Shown: positions 1-9,668, numbered from the stretch's first letter. The stretch: DNA of 64,000 nt from Arthrobacter sp. CJ23 (GCF_024741795.1 NZ_CP102950.1:2604001-2668000), one strand, 5' to 3'. Program-made: numbers and translations. The notes: a model not told the origin generated them from the letters alone.

Positions 1-648
1 ACGCTCTTCCACGAGTTCGGGCACGCCCTGCACGGCCTGTTTTCCGATGTCAGGTACCCACGGTTCTCGGGCACGGCCGTGCCCCGGGACTTTGTCGAAT
101 ACCCGTCCCAGGTCAACGAAATGTGGATCATGTGGCCGGAGGTCCTGGCCAACTATGCGCGGCACCACGCCACCGGCGAGCCGTTGCCGCAGGACATAGT
201 GGACAAGCTGAACGAGTCCCGGCTGTGGGGCGAAGGCTTCGCCACCACCGAGTACCTGGGGGCCGCGCTCCTCGACCTCGCCTGGCATGTCCTGGAGGCC
301 GGCGACGTGCCCACCGACGCGCTGGCCTTCGAGGCCAAGGCGCTTGCCGCGGCAGGCGTGGCCCACAGCCTCATCCCGCCCCGCTACCGCACCGGCTATT
401 TCCAGCACATTTTCGCGGGCGCCGGCTACGCCGCCGGGTACTACTCCTACATCTGGAGCGAGGTCCTGGATGCCGACACCGTCGAGTGGTTCACCGAGAA
501 CGGCGGGCTGAGCCGGGAGAACGGGGACCGTTTCCGTACGGAGCTCCTGTCCCGCGGCAACAGCCGCGACCCGCTGGAATCGTTCCGCACCTTCCGAGGC
601 CGGGACGCCAGGCTGGAACCCCTCCTGAAGCGCCGCGGCCTCGAATAA
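1..648 (+). CDS. M3-family metallopeptidase (peptidyl-dipeptidase Dcp-like), C-terminal part
   Basis: The gene runs in from the left edge, so only the last 215 residues are present. The first codons already encode the zinc motif HEFGHALHG (the two His and the Glu at residues 4-8 of the fragment), and about 24 residues later comes FVEYPSQVNEMW, which carries the third zinc ligand Glu typical of the M3 family. The rest is the helical C-terminal lobe, with the Gly/Tyr-rich substrate loop (GAGYAAGYYSYIWSE) that M3 enzymes use to grip peptides. The family degrades cytoplasmic oligopeptides, in Dcp by releasing C-terminal dipeptides. A long perfect hairpin follows the stop. Dcp versus oligopeptidase A cannot be settled from this fragment. 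Confidence 0.93.
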   Translation, partial: TLFHEFGHALHGLFSDVRYPRFSGTAVPRDFVEYPSQVNEMWIMWPEVLANYARHHATGEPLPQDIVDKLNESRLWGEGFATTEYLGAALLDLAWHVLEAGDVPTDALAFEAKALAAAGVAHSLIPPRYRTGYFQHIFAGAGYAAGYYSYIWSEVLDADTVEWFTENGGLSRENGDRFRTELLSRGNSRDPLESFRTFRGRDARLEPLLKRRGLE

Positions 649-663
649 CTTCACCTTAAAGAA

Positions 664-706
664 CGACGGCGGCGAGTCACCCAGCATAGGTGACTCGCCG
701 CCGTCG
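664..706. terminator. Perfect 18-bp hairpin, bidirectional terminator
   Basis: An 18-bp uninterrupted inverted repeat (664-681 with 689-706) closes a 7-base loop right after the peptidase stop. It contains a GGTGACTC core and has no T-tract, as is common for actinobacterial hairpin terminators. The neighbouring pdxS ends toward it, so it probably serves both genes. The bases from about 707 to 850 hold nothing else I can support. Confidence 0.8.
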
Positions 707-851
707 AGAACTGACCTCTAATGCGAAGGACGGTGTGATCCGGCAGCGTGCGTAAAAGGGGCCCCGCGCCCCGAGCAGCTACTTGGCTGCCAACGAAGCG
801 CGGGGAATAGCACGCAGAGGATTGCCGCTGCCCGAGACCTAAGTGTGAGAC

Positions 852-1766
852 TTACCAGCCGCGCTCTGCGAGGCGGTGCGGCTGCGGGATCTCGTCCACG
901 TTGATGCCCACCATGGCTTCGCCCAGGCCGCGGGAGACCTTGGCGATGACGTCGGCGTCGTCGTAGAAGGTGGTGGCCTTCACGACGGCGGCGGCGCGCT
1001 GCGCCGGGTTGCCGGACTTGAAGATGCCGGAACCGACGAACACGCCGTCCGCACCGAGCTGCATCATCATGGCGGCGTCAGCCGGGGTGGCGATGCCGCC
1101 GGCGGTGAAGAGCACCACGGGGAGCTTGCCCGTGGCGGCAACTTCCTTGACCAGTTCGTACGGTGCCTGCAGTTCCTTGGCGGCGACGTACAGCTCGTCC
1201 TCGGGCAGGGCGGCGAGCTTGGCGATCTCGGCACGGATCTGGCGCATGTGGCCCGTGGCGTTGGAGACATCGCCGGTGCCGGCCTCGCCCTTGGAGCGGA
1301 TCATGGCCGCGCCCTCGTTGATGCGGCGCAGGGCCTCGCCGAGGTTGGTGGCGCCGCAGACGAAGGGAACGGTGAAGTTCCACTTGTCGATGTGGTTGAC
1401 GTAGTCGGCCGGGGTCAGGACCTCGGACTCGTCGATGTAGTCGACACCGAGGGACTGCAGGACCTGGGCCTCGACGAAGTGGCCGATGCGGGCCTTGGCC
1501 ATGACCGGGATGGACACGGCAGCGATGATCGCGTCGATCATGTCCGGATCGGACATGCGGGACACGCCACCCTGGGCGCGGATGTCGGCCGGGACGCGCT
1601 CGAGCGCCATGACCGCCACGGCACCGGCATCTTCGGCGATGCGGGCCTGCTCGACGTTGACGACGTCCATGATGACGCCGCCCTTCAACATCTCCGCCAT
1701 GCCCCGCTTGACGCGGTTGCTGCCGGTGACGGGAACCTGAGCTGAAGTCTCTTCACTGCTGGACAC
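852..1766 (-). CDS. pdxS: Pyridoxal 5'-phosphate synthase lyase subunit PdxS
   Basis: PdxS builds pyridoxal phosphate from ribose 5-phosphate, glyceraldehyde 3-phosphate and ammonia, the ammonia coming from the glutaminase PdxT. The 304-residue length and sequence fit the family throughout: the [17 protein letters not shown] start, the Lys of [10 protein letters not shown] that forms the sugar adduct, the [16 protein letters not shown] phosphate loop and the [14 protein letters not shown] segment. The first about 15 residues are a variable tail. No pdxT follows; the next gene on the same strand side is absent and the convergent peptidase lies there, so the partner must be encoded elsewhere. 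It lies downstream of pgsA on the same strand with about 150 bases between. Confidence 0.97.
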   Translation of the reverse strand: MSSSEETSAQVPVTGSNRVKRGMAEMLKGGVIMDVVNVEQARIAEDAGAVAVMALERVPADIRAQGGVSRMSDPDMIDAIIAAVSIPVMAKARIGHFVEAQVLQSLGVDYIDESEVLTPADYVNHIDKWNFTVPFVCGATNLGEALRRINEGAAMIRSKGEAGTGDVSNATGHMRQIRAEIAKLAALPEDELYVAAKELQAPYELVKEVAATGKLPVVLFTAGGIATPADAAMMMQLGADGVFVGSGIFKSGNPAQRAAAVVKATTFYDDADVIAKVSRGLGEAMVGINVDEIPQPHRLAERGW

Positions 1767-1915
1767 AAAAAGCCCCTAGGAGTAGGTAAAAAGGAGTACA
1801 TCTCATCATACGGTGCAGACGGGTGGCCAAACTCACCAACCACGTCATGCGGCGTTGCACTGGGGTCGACAAGTGGTGCGTACTGGTCCACTGCCACCCT
1901 ACGGCGCCCGAGATG

Positions 1916-2545
1916 CTAGGTGGAGGCCGTTCCTTCGGCCGCAGCCATCGCCTGCCGACGAACAGCCATCATGCGCTGGGCGATGGTGACCACGCTGGCC
2001 ACCGCCAGCAAGACAAGGGTCACCAGCAGCACTACCGGGGGCAGGCCAAGGCCGGTCAGTCCGGCAACCAGCAGGACTGACGCAAGCCGTTCGGCCCGTT
2101 CAGCGATGCCCACATTGGCCGAGAATCCCAGCGATTCGGCCTTCGCCCGGGCATAGGAGACCACCATGCCCAGGACGAGGCACACTAAGGCGGAAACCGC
2201 GATGGGACGGTCCGCGCCCTCGGTGAAGAACCAGATGGTCAGCCCCATGAAAATGGCGCCGTCGGCCGCCCGGTCAAGGGTTGAATCGAGGAAGTTGCCC
2301 CAGCGGCCGCTGGCACCGAGCAGCCGGGCCATGATGCCGTCCACAACGTCGGAGAACGCGAAGACCGCAACGATCAGCGAACCCCACCACAGCTGGCCCA
2401 TCGGGTAGAAGACCAGGGCCCCCACCATGACTCCGGCGGTGCCCACCACCGTGACCGCGTCCGGAGAGACTCCGATCCTGAGCAGCCAGCGGGCAAGAGG
2501 GGTAAACAAGGAGGTGAAGAAACCGCGTGCATGCCTATTGAGCAT
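1916..2545 (-). CDS. CDP-alcohol phosphatidyltransferase, phosphatidylinositol phosphate synthase-like (PgsA)
   Basis: This 209-residue integral membrane enzyme transfers a phosphatidyl group from CDP-diacylglycerol to an alcohol. The family signature D-x2-D-G-x2-A-R-x8-G-x3-D-x3-D is complete (DVVDGIMAR, then GNFLD and DRAAD at about residues 66-92). At least five hydrophobic segments are visible. The start is set at MLNRHARG, overlapping the last codons of the HIT gene by 11 bases, which suggests translational coupling; a longer in-frame reading into the HIT gene is unlikely. The thrS/HIT/pgsA order is the same as in mycobacteria, where the product is inositol-phosphate specific, hence the call. 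The mannosyltransferase genes that follow in mycobacteria are absent here. Confidence 0.88.
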   Translation of the reverse strand: MLNRHARGFFTSLFTPLARWLLRIGVSPDAVTVVGTAGVMVGALVFYPMGQLWWGSLIVAVFAFSDVVDGIMARLLGASGRWGNFLDSTLDRAADGAIFMGLTIWFFTEGADRPIAVSALVCLVLGMVVSYARAKAESLGFSANVGIAERAERLASVLLVAGLTGLGLPPVVLLVTLVLLAVASVVTIAQRMMAVRRQAMAAAEGTAST

Positions 2546-3128
2546 TCGACTCCCCCGGCCAGGCTTCCGAAACAAGCCGGCGGACCTCGTCAAGGGTCTG
2601 GGTGATGGCCTTGGTCTGGGCAATGATCGGGAAGAAGTTCCCGTCGCCGCCCCAGCGCGGCACAACATGCTGGTGCAGGTGTGCTGCGATGCCCGCCCCG
2701 CCGGTGACGCCCTGGTTCATGCCCAGGTTGAAGCCGCTGGGGTTGGACACCTTGCGCAGCACGCGCATGGCGGTCTGCGTGAGTTCGGCGAACTCCGCCG
2801 TTTCCTCCGCCGTGATGTCCGTGTAGTCGGGCACATGACGGTACGGGCACACCAGGAGGTGGCCCGGGTTGTACGGGAACAGGTTGAGCACCACGTAGCA
2901 GGTCTTGCCGCGGTAGACGATCAGGGATTCCTCATCGCTGCGCTGCGGTGCCACGCAGAACGGGCAGTCGTCCTTGCCCTTGAACTGCTCCTGCCCGCCC
3001 TTGATGTAGGCCATGCGGTGTGGAGTCCACAGGCGCTGGAAAGCGTCCGGGACGCCTGCCAGCCCGAAGTCATCGGTTGCTTCGGCGTCGCCCGGATACT
3101 CGCTTGACGCGCCTGTGTTCTCCTGCAC
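2535..3128 (-). CDS. HIT-family nucleotide phosphorylase/hydrolase (Ap4A phosphorylase-like)
   Basis: Histidine-triad proteins hydrolyse or phosphorolyse dinucleotides and nucleotide conjugates. The triad HLHQHVVPRWGGD is present near residue 150, after a conserved FNLGMNQG strand, and a CPFC pair near residue 55 resembles the zinc-binding pair of the Rv2613c-type Ap4A phosphorylases. The 197 residues match that subgroup, which is longer than simple HIT proteins because of an N-terminal extension. It sits between thrS (18 bases upstream) and pgsA (11-base overlap), an arrangement kept across actinobacteria. The exact substrate is inferred from synteny. Confidence 0.9.
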   Translation of the reverse strand: MQENTGASSEYPGDAEATDDFGLAGVPDAFQRLWTPHRMAYIKGGQEQFKGKDDCPFCVAPQRSDEESLIVYRGKTCYVVLNLFPYNPGHLLVCPYRHVPDYTDITAEETAEFAELTQTAMRVLRKVSNPSGFNLGMNQGVTGGAGIAAHLHQHVVPRWGGDGNFFPIIAQTKAITQTLDEVRRLVSEAWPGESNAQ

Positions 3129-3146
3129 CGTCCTGGATCCGCCCCG

Positions 3147-5156
3147 TCAGCTCTCGCGGTTCTTGACGGCGTCGACGATCCGGCGGACCGCCTCGGACAC
3201 GGGCACGCCGTTGTCCTGGCTGCCGTCGCGGAAGCGGAAGGAAACCGCGCCCGCTTCGGCGTCCTCGCCGCCGGCGATCAGCACGAACGGGATCTTGTCC
3301 TTGCTGGCGGTGCGGATCTTCTTCGGGAAGCGGTCGGAGGAAATGTCGACCTCCGCACGGATGCCTGCCGCCTTGAGCTGGCCAACGACGTCGAACATGT
3401 AGTCATTGAAGGCCTCCGCCACCGGGATGCCGACCACCTGGACGGGAGCCAGCCAGGCAGGGAAGGCACCGGCATAGTGCTCGGTGAGCACGCCCATGAA
3501 GCGCTCGATCGAGCCGAACAGGGCGCGGTGGATCATGACGGGGCGCTGGCGCGTGCCGTCGGCGGCCTGGAACTCGAGTTCGAAGCGCTCCGGCAGGTTG
3601 AAGTCCAGCTGGATGGTGGACATCTGCCAGGTGCGGCCCAGGGCGTCCTTCGCCTGGACGGAAATCTTGGGGCCATAGAACGCGGCTCCACCCGGGTCTG
3701 CTACCAGGTCCAGGCCGGAGGCCTCGGCAACTTCGGCCAGCGTGCGTGTGGCTTCCTCCCACGCGGCGTCCTCGCCCACGAACTTGTCCTCGTTCTTGGT
3801 GGAGAGCTCCAGGTAGAAATCGTCCAGGCCGTAGTCCTTGAGCAGGTCGAGCACGAACTTCAGCGTGGTGGTGAGCTCGTCCTTCATCTGCTCGCGGGTG
3901 CAGTAGATGTGGGCGTCGTCCTGTGTCATGCCGCGCACGCGCGTCAGGCCGTGCACCACGCCGGACTTCTCGTAGCGGTACACCGAACCGAATTCGAACA
4001 GGCGCAGTGGCAGTTCGCGGTACGAGCGGCCCCGTGAGCGGAAGATCAGGTTGTGCATGGGGCAGTTCATCGGCTTCAGGTAGTAGTCCTGGCCGGGCTT
4101 GCGCACGGTGCCGTCCTCGTTGAGCTCGGCGTCGATGTGCATCGCCGGGAACATGCCGTCCTTGTACCAGTCAAGGTGCCCGGAGACCTCATAGAGGTGG
4201 CCCTTGGTGATGTGCGGGGTGTAGACAAACTCGTAGCCGGCTTCCACGTGGCGCTGGCGGGAGTAGTCCTCCATGGCCTTGCGGATGATGCCGCCCTTGG
4301 GGTGGAACACCGGAAGGCCGGAACCCAGCTCGTCCGGGAAGGAGAACAGATCCAGCTCGACGCCCAGCTTGCGGTGGTCGCGGCGCTCGGCCTCGGCAAT
4401 GCGCTCCTGGTAGGCCTTCAGGGCGTCCTTGGTGGGCCAGGCGGTGCCGTAGATGCGCTGCAGCTGCTGGTTGTTCTGGTTGCCCAGCCAGTACGCGGCC
4501 GAGGACCGGGTCAGCGCGAAGGCGTTGGAGATCAGCTTGGTGTTGGGCAGGTGCGGGCCGCGGCACAGATCGCACCAGACTGAGTCCCCGCTCTTGCGGT
4601 CCACATTGTCGTAGATGGTGATGTCGCCGGCGCCGACCTCGACGTTGACGCCTTCACCGGCACCGACGGCGTCGTTCTTCTTGCCGAGCAGCTCAAGCTT
4701 GTAGGGCTCGTTCTTCATGGCCTCGCGGGCCTCGTCCTCGTTGACCACGCGGCGGACGAACTTCTGGTTCTGGTTGATGATCTTGAGCATCATCTTTTCC
4801 AGGGTCTTGAGGTCCTCGGGAGTGAACGGCTCGGCGACGTCGAAGTCGAAGTAGAAGCCGTCGGTGATGTACGGGCCGATGCCGAGCTTGGCGTCGGGGC
4901 GCAGTTGCTGCACGGCCTGGGCCATGACGTGTGCAGTGGAGTGGCGCAGGACGTTGAGTCCGTCCGGGGAATCAATGGTGACGCCTTCAACCTGCGCGCC
5001 TTCCGGCAGCGTCTGGTCGAGGTCCTTGAGTTCGCCGTCCACACGGGCCACTACCACGTCGCGGCGCTCAAAGAAGAGTTCCGCGCCGGTAGTCCCCTCC
5101 GTCACCTTGGTCTCTTCGCCATCGACGATGAGGGTGATCTGTTGGGCATCTGACAC
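3147..5156 (-). CDS. thrS: Threonyl-tRNA synthetase
   Basis: This 669-residue class II synthetase charges tRNA-Thr in the cytoplasm. In order one sees a TGS domain (residues about 5-65), the editing domain with HSTAH near residue 77 and [11 protein letters not shown] near 195, then the catalytic core. The core has the zinc Cys in [10 protein letters not shown], motif 2 around [11 protein letters not shown] and [10 protein letters not shown], and motif 3 in [14 protein letters not shown]. The anticodon-binding domain ends the protein. It heads the thrS/HIT/pgsA operon. The roughly 120 bases upstream separating it from the dnaE2 stop carry its promoter but no leader structure that I can identify. 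Confidence 0.98.
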   Translation of the reverse strand: MSDAQQITLIVDGEETKVTEGTTGAELFFERRDVVVARVDGELKDLDQTLPEGAQVEGVTIDSPDGLNVLRHSTAHVMAQAVQQLRPDAKLGIGPYITDGFYFDFDVAEPFTPEDLKTLEKMMLKIINQNQKFVRRVVNEDEAREAMKNEPYKLELLGKKNDAVGAGEGVNVEVGAGDITIYDNVDRKSGDSVWCDLCRGPHLPNTKLISNAFALTRSSAAYWLGNQNNQQLQRIYGTAWPTKDALKAYQERIAEAERRDHRKLGVELDLFSFPDELGSGLPVFHPKGGIIRKAMEDYSRQRHVEAGYEFVYTPHITKGHLYEVSGHLDWYKDGMFPAMHIDAELNEDGTVRKPGQDYYLKPMNCPMHNLIFRSRGRSYRELPLRLFEFGSVYRYEKSGVVHGLTRVRGMTQDDAHIYCTREQMKDELTTTLKFVLDLLKDYGLDDFYLELSTKNEDKFVGEDAAWEEATRTLAEVAEASGLDLVADPGGAAFYGPKISVQAKDALGRTWQMSTIQLDFNLPERFELEFQAADGTRQRPVMIHRALFGSIERFMGVLTEHYAGAFPAWLAPVQVVGIPVAEAFNDYMFDVVGQLKAAGIRAEVDISSDRFPKKIRTASKDKIPFVLIAGGEDAEAGAVSFRFRDGSQDNGVPVSEAVRRIVDAVKNRES

Positions 5157-5276
5157 GGGTGTCTCCTATTCATAGTGAAGGCTTCATAGCTTGTGGCGTA
5201 CGGGGACCACAGCCAGCCATCGTCAATCGTATCCGCTTCGGCGAAGGCGGCCAAAGCAGCGCGCCGACGCCCGGAT

Positions 5277-8200
5277 TCAGCTGCCAAGGCCCGTGATGGC
5301 GAGGTTGCGGGAGATGCCGTCGAGGGGCCCCGGCTGCATGAATTCCTTCGGGATCCCGACGCCGGAAGCCGGGTTTTGCCCCAAGGGCAGCGTTTCGGGG
5401 CGGCTGAGGTCCCAGGCCATGCTGGCACTCAGGCTGATGCCCTTCGGCCCGGTGCGGCGCGTGGTCCCCCTGATCAGCAGCAGCCGCGTCCCGAAAAGCA
5501 GCGGCCCGGACTGTTCCTGGGCTTCGTGGAAGAAGACCGTGTCCACGCAGCCGGTGCCGTCGTCGATGCTGATGAAGACCACCCGCCGGCCGCCGCGCAT
5601 GGGCGGGGTCTGCGTGGCGATGCGGACGCCGGCCACCAGCACCTCGCTGCCGTTGCGCAGGCCGAGGAGCTTGTCTGCCGTGGTGACGCCCAGCCGGTCC
5701 AGCAGCGGCCGGTGGCTCTCCATGAGGTGCCCGCTCACGTCCACCGCCATGAGGTCCAGCTCGGCGCGCACGTTGTCCACCAAGGTGGGTTCGGGCAGTT
5801 CCGGCACCAGGTTCCGCAGTTCCACATCACCCAGGGGCAGGGCCAGCTGCCCTTCAACAAGGTCGACGCCCTTCCTGGAAGGCCGGTTCTGCAGCATCTG
5901 CAGGTGGTGCACAAGATCGGCCCGGCTGGCCGCTCCCCCGGAGTCCCGGTGCAGGGCGTCGAAGGCTCCCAGCTGGGCGAGCCGCTTGATGTTCGGCTTG
6001 CTCACCCGCGCCCGGGCCCGGAGATCGGCGAGCGAGTCGTAGGGCTGCCCGGCCACGATGCGCTTCAGTTCCGTGCCGGAGAGCCCGTAGATCCCGGTCA
6101 GGCTCAGCCGGATTCCCAGCTTGCCGTGGTCCGGGCCCTCTTCGATCCGTTCCACCCGGTATTCGGCCCGGCTGCGGTTGATGTCCAGCGGCAGGATGGG
6201 AATGCCCAGGCGCCGGGCCTCGGCCACGAGCAGCCGCTTGGGGTACATGCCGGGATCGTGTTCCCACAGCCCGGCAAGGAACGCCTCCGGGTGGTGTGCC
6301 TTCAGCCAGGCCGACTGGTAGGTGGGCACCGCAAAGGCGGCTCCGTGGGCTTTGCAGAACCCGAAGCTGCCGAAGGCCTTCAGCGTGCCCCAGACCTTGT
6401 CCACCACCTCGGCCGGGTAGCGCCGTGCCCTTGCCTCGCGCCGGAAGATTTCCTCCACTTTCCCTTCCGCTTCGGTGCCCAGCAGGCGGCGGTACTCGTC
6501 GGCCTTCGCCAGCCCGCACCGGGTCATGACGTCGAAGGTTCTCAGGATCTGCTCGTGGAACACCGTCACGCCATGGGTCTCCTGCAGCACCGGCTTCAGA
6601 TCGGGATGCGGGTAGACCTCCGGCGCGAAGCCGTGCCGGTGTTCCAGGAACGGGCGGACCATGTCCGATTTCATGGGTCCTGGCCGGAACAGCGAGATAT
6701 CGATGATGAGGTCGTTGAATTCCCGCGGCGCCATCTTGCCCACGAGCTCGCGCTGGCCGGGCGATTCAATCTGGAAACAGCCCAGCGTGTGGGTGCTGCG
6801 GATCAGCTCGTAGGTGGGTTCGTCGTCGAGCGGCACGGCATTGAGGTCGATGGTGCCGTCCGCGAAAATGTAGTCCGGACCGGTCCCGTCCGGGCCTGCC
6901 GGGTGCCGCCCCGCCTCCACCACCTCGGCCTTGGAGGGGTGCAGCCGGATGACCTCACGCACGGCGAAGGCCATGGCGCTCTGCATCCGGACGCCCAGGA
7001 CGTCGAGCTTGAGCATGCCCATGGGATCCATGTCGTGTTTGTCGAACTGGCTCATGGGCAGCCCCAGCCCGCTTGGCTGCACGGGGGTCCGGTCCAGCAG
7101 CGTGGCGTCTCCCAGGATCACCCCGCACGGGTGCATGGAGATGTGCCGCGGCAGCCGGTCCAGCCGTTCGGTGAGGTCCACGAGCATGTCCAGCTGCCCG
7201 CTCTCCTCCATGCCGTCCTGTTCCCCGCGGCCGGCTTCCACCCTTCCGGCGAAGTCCCGCAGCTCGGGCTTCTCCTCAAGCGCCTCCCGGAATTTGCGTG
7301 CCGAAAAGCGCCACAGCTGCTTGGCGATTTCGCCGACCTCGTCGCCGTCCATGCCCAGCGCGAGGCCTGCGTCCCGCACGGCCCCGCGCGCCCGGTAGCC
7401 GTTCTGCATGCTCATCAAGGTGACCCGTTCGGCGCCGAAGCGCTTGAAGATCCGCCGGTATACGTTGTGCCGCTCGGCGCTTTCGACGTCGATGTCGATG
7501 TCCGGCAAGGTGGAGCGGTCCCCGGAGAGGAACCGCTCGAAGATGAGGTCGTGCTGGAGCGGGTCCACCTGGCTGATCCCGGTCAGGTAGTTGACCAGGC
7601 TCGATGCCCCGGAGCCGCGCGCCGCCGAGCGGACACCCATCCCGGTGATCATCTTCGATACCTCGGCCACGGTAAGGAAGTAGGAGGCGAAGCCAAGATC
7701 GCCGATGATCGTCAGCTCGTGCTCAAGCCGCGAGCGCATGCGTTCCTTGGCCTGGCCGCTGATTCCCGGGAACCGCCTGGTGATTCCGGCATCGCACCGC
7801 TGGGACAGCTCCCTGAGCGGGTCTCCCTCAATGCCGATCACGGAGGCTTCCGGGACAAGCGGCCGCTTCCAGCCCATGTCCAGGACGGGGTCGATGCGGC
7901 ATTTATCGGCGAGCGCCTCGGTTTCGGCCAGCAGCGTGCCCAGGGCTGCCGCACCGTAGCCTGCGGCGCCGATGATTTCCTTGCCCAGTTCCAGCATCTG
8001 TTCCGCGGATTTCAGCCAGCCCTGCCCGTTGGGCTGGAGCATCGGTGCCGCCGAGAGTTCCGGGAGCGATTTCAGGGTGCGCGCCGATTCCAGGACGTCC
8101 GCCGTGGCGGCACCGTCTTCGGCGCAGTAGCGCACGGCATTGCTCAGCACGGCCGGGACATTGTGTTCGTAGGCGAGCTTGAGCATGCGGACGGCATGTG

Positions 8201-8792
8201 CCGTGCTGTACGGCCCCCCGGGGGCGCTGAGCTGGGTGACGGCCTCTGCGGCGATGGTTCCAGGCGGCATGGCGTCGAGCCAGCGTTTGAAAAGGGTCCG
8301 GGGGCGGAGGTAGCGCCGCCCGCCCATGGCGCGTCCGACGTCGGAGTCGGGACCGATCAGTACCGTCAGCACCGGTTCGAGGGTTTCAGGGTGCAGGGTC
8401 CGCGATGCCAGCTCCGCCCGGGTCACGGCCACGGGTACGGGCCCGCCGGCCTTCCCCGAGGTGCGGGCGTGGGCGTCCGAGACAAGACGGCACAGGGCGC
8501 GGTAGCCGGCGCCGTTGTTGTGGCCATGGGCCAGCACGACGACGCGGCCCGCCACCTGGGTGCGGTGGTCGCCGTCGTCGTCGAACACCGCGAGGTCGAC
8601 GCCGACGATCGGATCGATCCCGGCTTCCATGCAGGCCTTCAGGTGCTTGACGGTTCCGTAGAGGCCGTCCCGGTCCGTGCAGGCGAGCGCGGTGGCTCCG
8701 TCTGCGTGCGCGGCTTGGGCGAGTTCGTCGGGCCAGGACACCCCGTAGTGGGCGCTGAAGGCGGTGGATACATGCAGGTGGGTGAAGCTCAT
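5277..8792 (-). CDS. dnaE2: Error-prone DNA polymerase III alpha subunit DnaE2
   Basis: DnaE2 is the C-family polymerase used for translesion synthesis and induced mutagenesis. The 1171 residues start with the PHP domain (HLHVSTAFSAHYG), then carry the polymerase palm with the catalytic PDIDIDV motif near residue 430 and the third acidic residue in KLDVLGVRMQ. The finger, helix-hairpin-helix and OB-fold (LVAGVRIATQTPPMRGG) regions follow. Length and lack of an epsilon-binding tail match DnaE2 rather than DnaE1. The start MSFTHLHV fits the family; the reading frame continues open for another 104 codons but in a non-family composition. It lies 56 bases after a DUF6504 gene behind a LexA-type box, so SOS induction is likely. 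No imuB is adjacent. Confidence 0.95.
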   Translation of the reverse strand: MSFTHLHVSTAFSAHYGVSWPDELAQAAHADGATALACTDRDGLYGTVKHLKACMEAGIDPIVGVDLAVFDDDGDHRTQVAGRVVVLAHGHNNGAGYRALCRLVSDAHARTSGKAGGPVPVAVTRAELASRTLHPETLEPVLTVLIGPDSDVGRAMGGRRYLRPRTLFKRWLDAMPPGTIAAEAVTQLSAPGGPYSTAHAVRMLKLAYEHNVPAVLSNAVRYCAEDGAATADVLESARTLKSLPELSAAPMLQPNGQGWLKSAEQMLELGKEIIGAAGYGAAALGTLLAETEALADKCRIDPVLDMGWKRPLVPEASVIGIEGDPLRELSQRCDAGITRRFPGISGQAKERMRSRLEHELTIIGDLGFASYFLTVAEVSKMITGMGVRSAARGSGASSLVNYLTGISQVDPLQHDLIFERFLSGDRSTLPDIDIDVESAERHNVYRRIFKRFGAERVTLMSMQNGYRARGAVRDAGLALGMDGDEVGEIAKQLWRFSARKFREALEEKPELRDFAGRVEAGRGEQDGMEESGQLDMLVDLTERLDRLPRHISMHPCGVILGDATLLDRTPVQPSGLGLPMSQFDKHDMDPMGMLKLDVLGVRMQSAMAFAVREVIRLHPSKAEVVEAGRHPAGPDGTGPDYIFADGTIDLNAVPLDDEPTYELIRSTHTLGCFQIESPGQRELVGKMAPREFNDLIIDISLFRPGPMKSDMVRPFLEHRHGFAPEVYPHPDLKPVLQETHGVTVFHEQILRTFDVMTRCGLAKADEYRRLLGTEAEGKVEEIFRREARARRYPAEVVDKVWGTLKAFGSFGFCKAHGAAFAVPTYQSAWLKAHHPEAFLAGLWEHDPGMYPKRLLVAEARRLGIPILPLDINRSRAEYRVERIEEGPDHGKLGIRLSLTGIYGLSGTELKRIVAGQPYDSLADLRARARVSKPNIKRLAQLGAFDALHRDSGGAASRADLVHHLQMLQNRPSRKGVDLVEGQLALPLGDVELRNLVPELPEPTLVDNVRAELDLMAVDVSGHLMESHRPLLDRLGVTTADKLLGLRNGSEVLVAGVRIATQTPPMRGGRRVVFISIDDGTGCVDTVFFHEAQEQSGPLLFGTRLLLIRGTTRRTGPKGISLSASMAWDLSRPETLPLGQNPASGVGIPKEFMQPGPLDGISRNLAITGLGS

Positions 8793-8848
8793 GTGTACCG
8801 TGCCGGTTCCGCGTATTGTGCCGGTTCGTTGCGGGAGCGGGTCATGAT

Positions 8849-9250
8849 TTAGGCCGCCTCGTCCGGTTCCGTGGCCTGGGACTGGGCGGCGTCGTGGATG
8901 CGCAGCAAGCGCCAGCGTCCGCTGCCAACGTGCCGGACGAGGTCGAGGGTGAGCAGGGGTTCCGCCGCAGCGTCCCCGCCCCAGGGCGCCTGGGGATCCG
9001 GGGACGGGGCTTCCGGGGAGCGTTCGAGCTGCACCCGCCAGATCTCGTGGTCCACCAGGCCCGCACCGCTCCCCAAGGGGGCGCGGCTTTCCTCCACCCA
9101 CCACTGGCGTCTCTCATACCAGCGCACCGGCTCGGCGCAGACCACATAGCCGAGGCCCTGCCACCGGATTTCCGCCGGCCGGCCGGCGGGTGTGCAGACG
9201 ACATCGATGGACTCGCTGAATATCCCCACAAGCGCACCTTCCCGATTCAT
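8849..9250 (-). CDS. DUF6504 family protein, SOS-linked
   Basis: This 133-residue protein belongs to a small actinobacterial family of unknown function that usually sits beside dnaE2 and imuB genes. The core IDVVCTPAGRPAEIRW, then EPVRWYERRQWW and a C-terminal WRLLRIHD strand are recognisable. The start is placed at MNREGALVGIF because homologous sequence begins there; 39 further codons upstream are open but run through the LexA box. It is the first gene of the dnaE2 transcription unit. The family's Trp/Arg-rich face would suit binding to a partner protein or nucleic acid, but that is inference. Confidence 0.85.
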   Translation of the reverse strand: MNREGALVGIFSESIDVVCTPAGRPAEIRWQGLGYVVCAEPVRWYERRQWWVEESRAPLGSGAGLVDHEIWRVQLERSPEAPSPDPQAPWGGDAAAEPLLTLDLVRHVGSGRWRLLRIHDAAQSQATEPDEAA

Positions 9251-9320
9251 TCCCCGGCAAACGTTCCGAGGCAGGCCCCAGGGACAGAACCGCTGCCGTA
9301 TCGCGGAAACCATCAACAGT

Positions 9321-9336
9321 TCGAATATATGTTCGA
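9321..9336. promoter_or_regulatory. LexA (SOS) box upstream of DUF6504-dnaE2
   Basis: The 16-base sequence TCGAATATATGTTCGA matches the Gram-positive and actinobacterial SOS consensus TCGAAC-N4-GTTCGA at 11 of 12 defined positions. It sits 71 bases before the DUF6504 start, a normal operator position. This is the only such box seen in the window, so the unit is probably damage-inducible. Confidence 0.88.
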
Positions 9337-9668
9337 ATGAATCCAGTTTACTCGGGGCCCCCGACAAAACCCACTCCCCCGCGGTTCGCAGCGACGAAGG
9401 ACTGCTCAGGCCGTCTCTTGGATCATGTGCTGTTCCACTGGATCCGGGAGTGCTTCACTGAAAGGTACGACGACGGCCACGCCGCCTTTCGCTGCCAGCG
9501 GCGGTACTCGAGTGCGCAAGATCATCCATGGTCGAGTTCGCCGGGATCTGGCGGGAGACACCCAAGTTCGTCTTTCGCGAACCCTCACCCAGGCGGAGCG
9601 GAACACCACGGTGATTCACGACGTCGCGCCTGAACACAGCCGGGTTGCCGGCATCGAGGGACGCGGAT
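9337..9668. other. Gap between the SOS promoter and phzF with no supported gene
   Basis: About 330 bases lie between the LexA box and the end of the PhzF gene. Several short reading frames exist on both strands, but none has a ribosome-binding site, a family-like sequence or consistent codon use. The GC content appears lower than in flanking genes. It may hold gene remains that I cannot identify. Confidence 0.5.

Noticed and set aside
3477-4583. Plus-strand frames over thrS
   Set aside because: They are shadows of the thrS gene with Val/Gly/His-rich composition and no domain pattern.
5193-8852. A 1219-codon frame antisense to dnaE2
   Set aside because: It mirrors dnaE2 exactly, shows no motifs, and the sense strand has a full catalytic polymerase sequence. 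This is a high-GC shadow frame.
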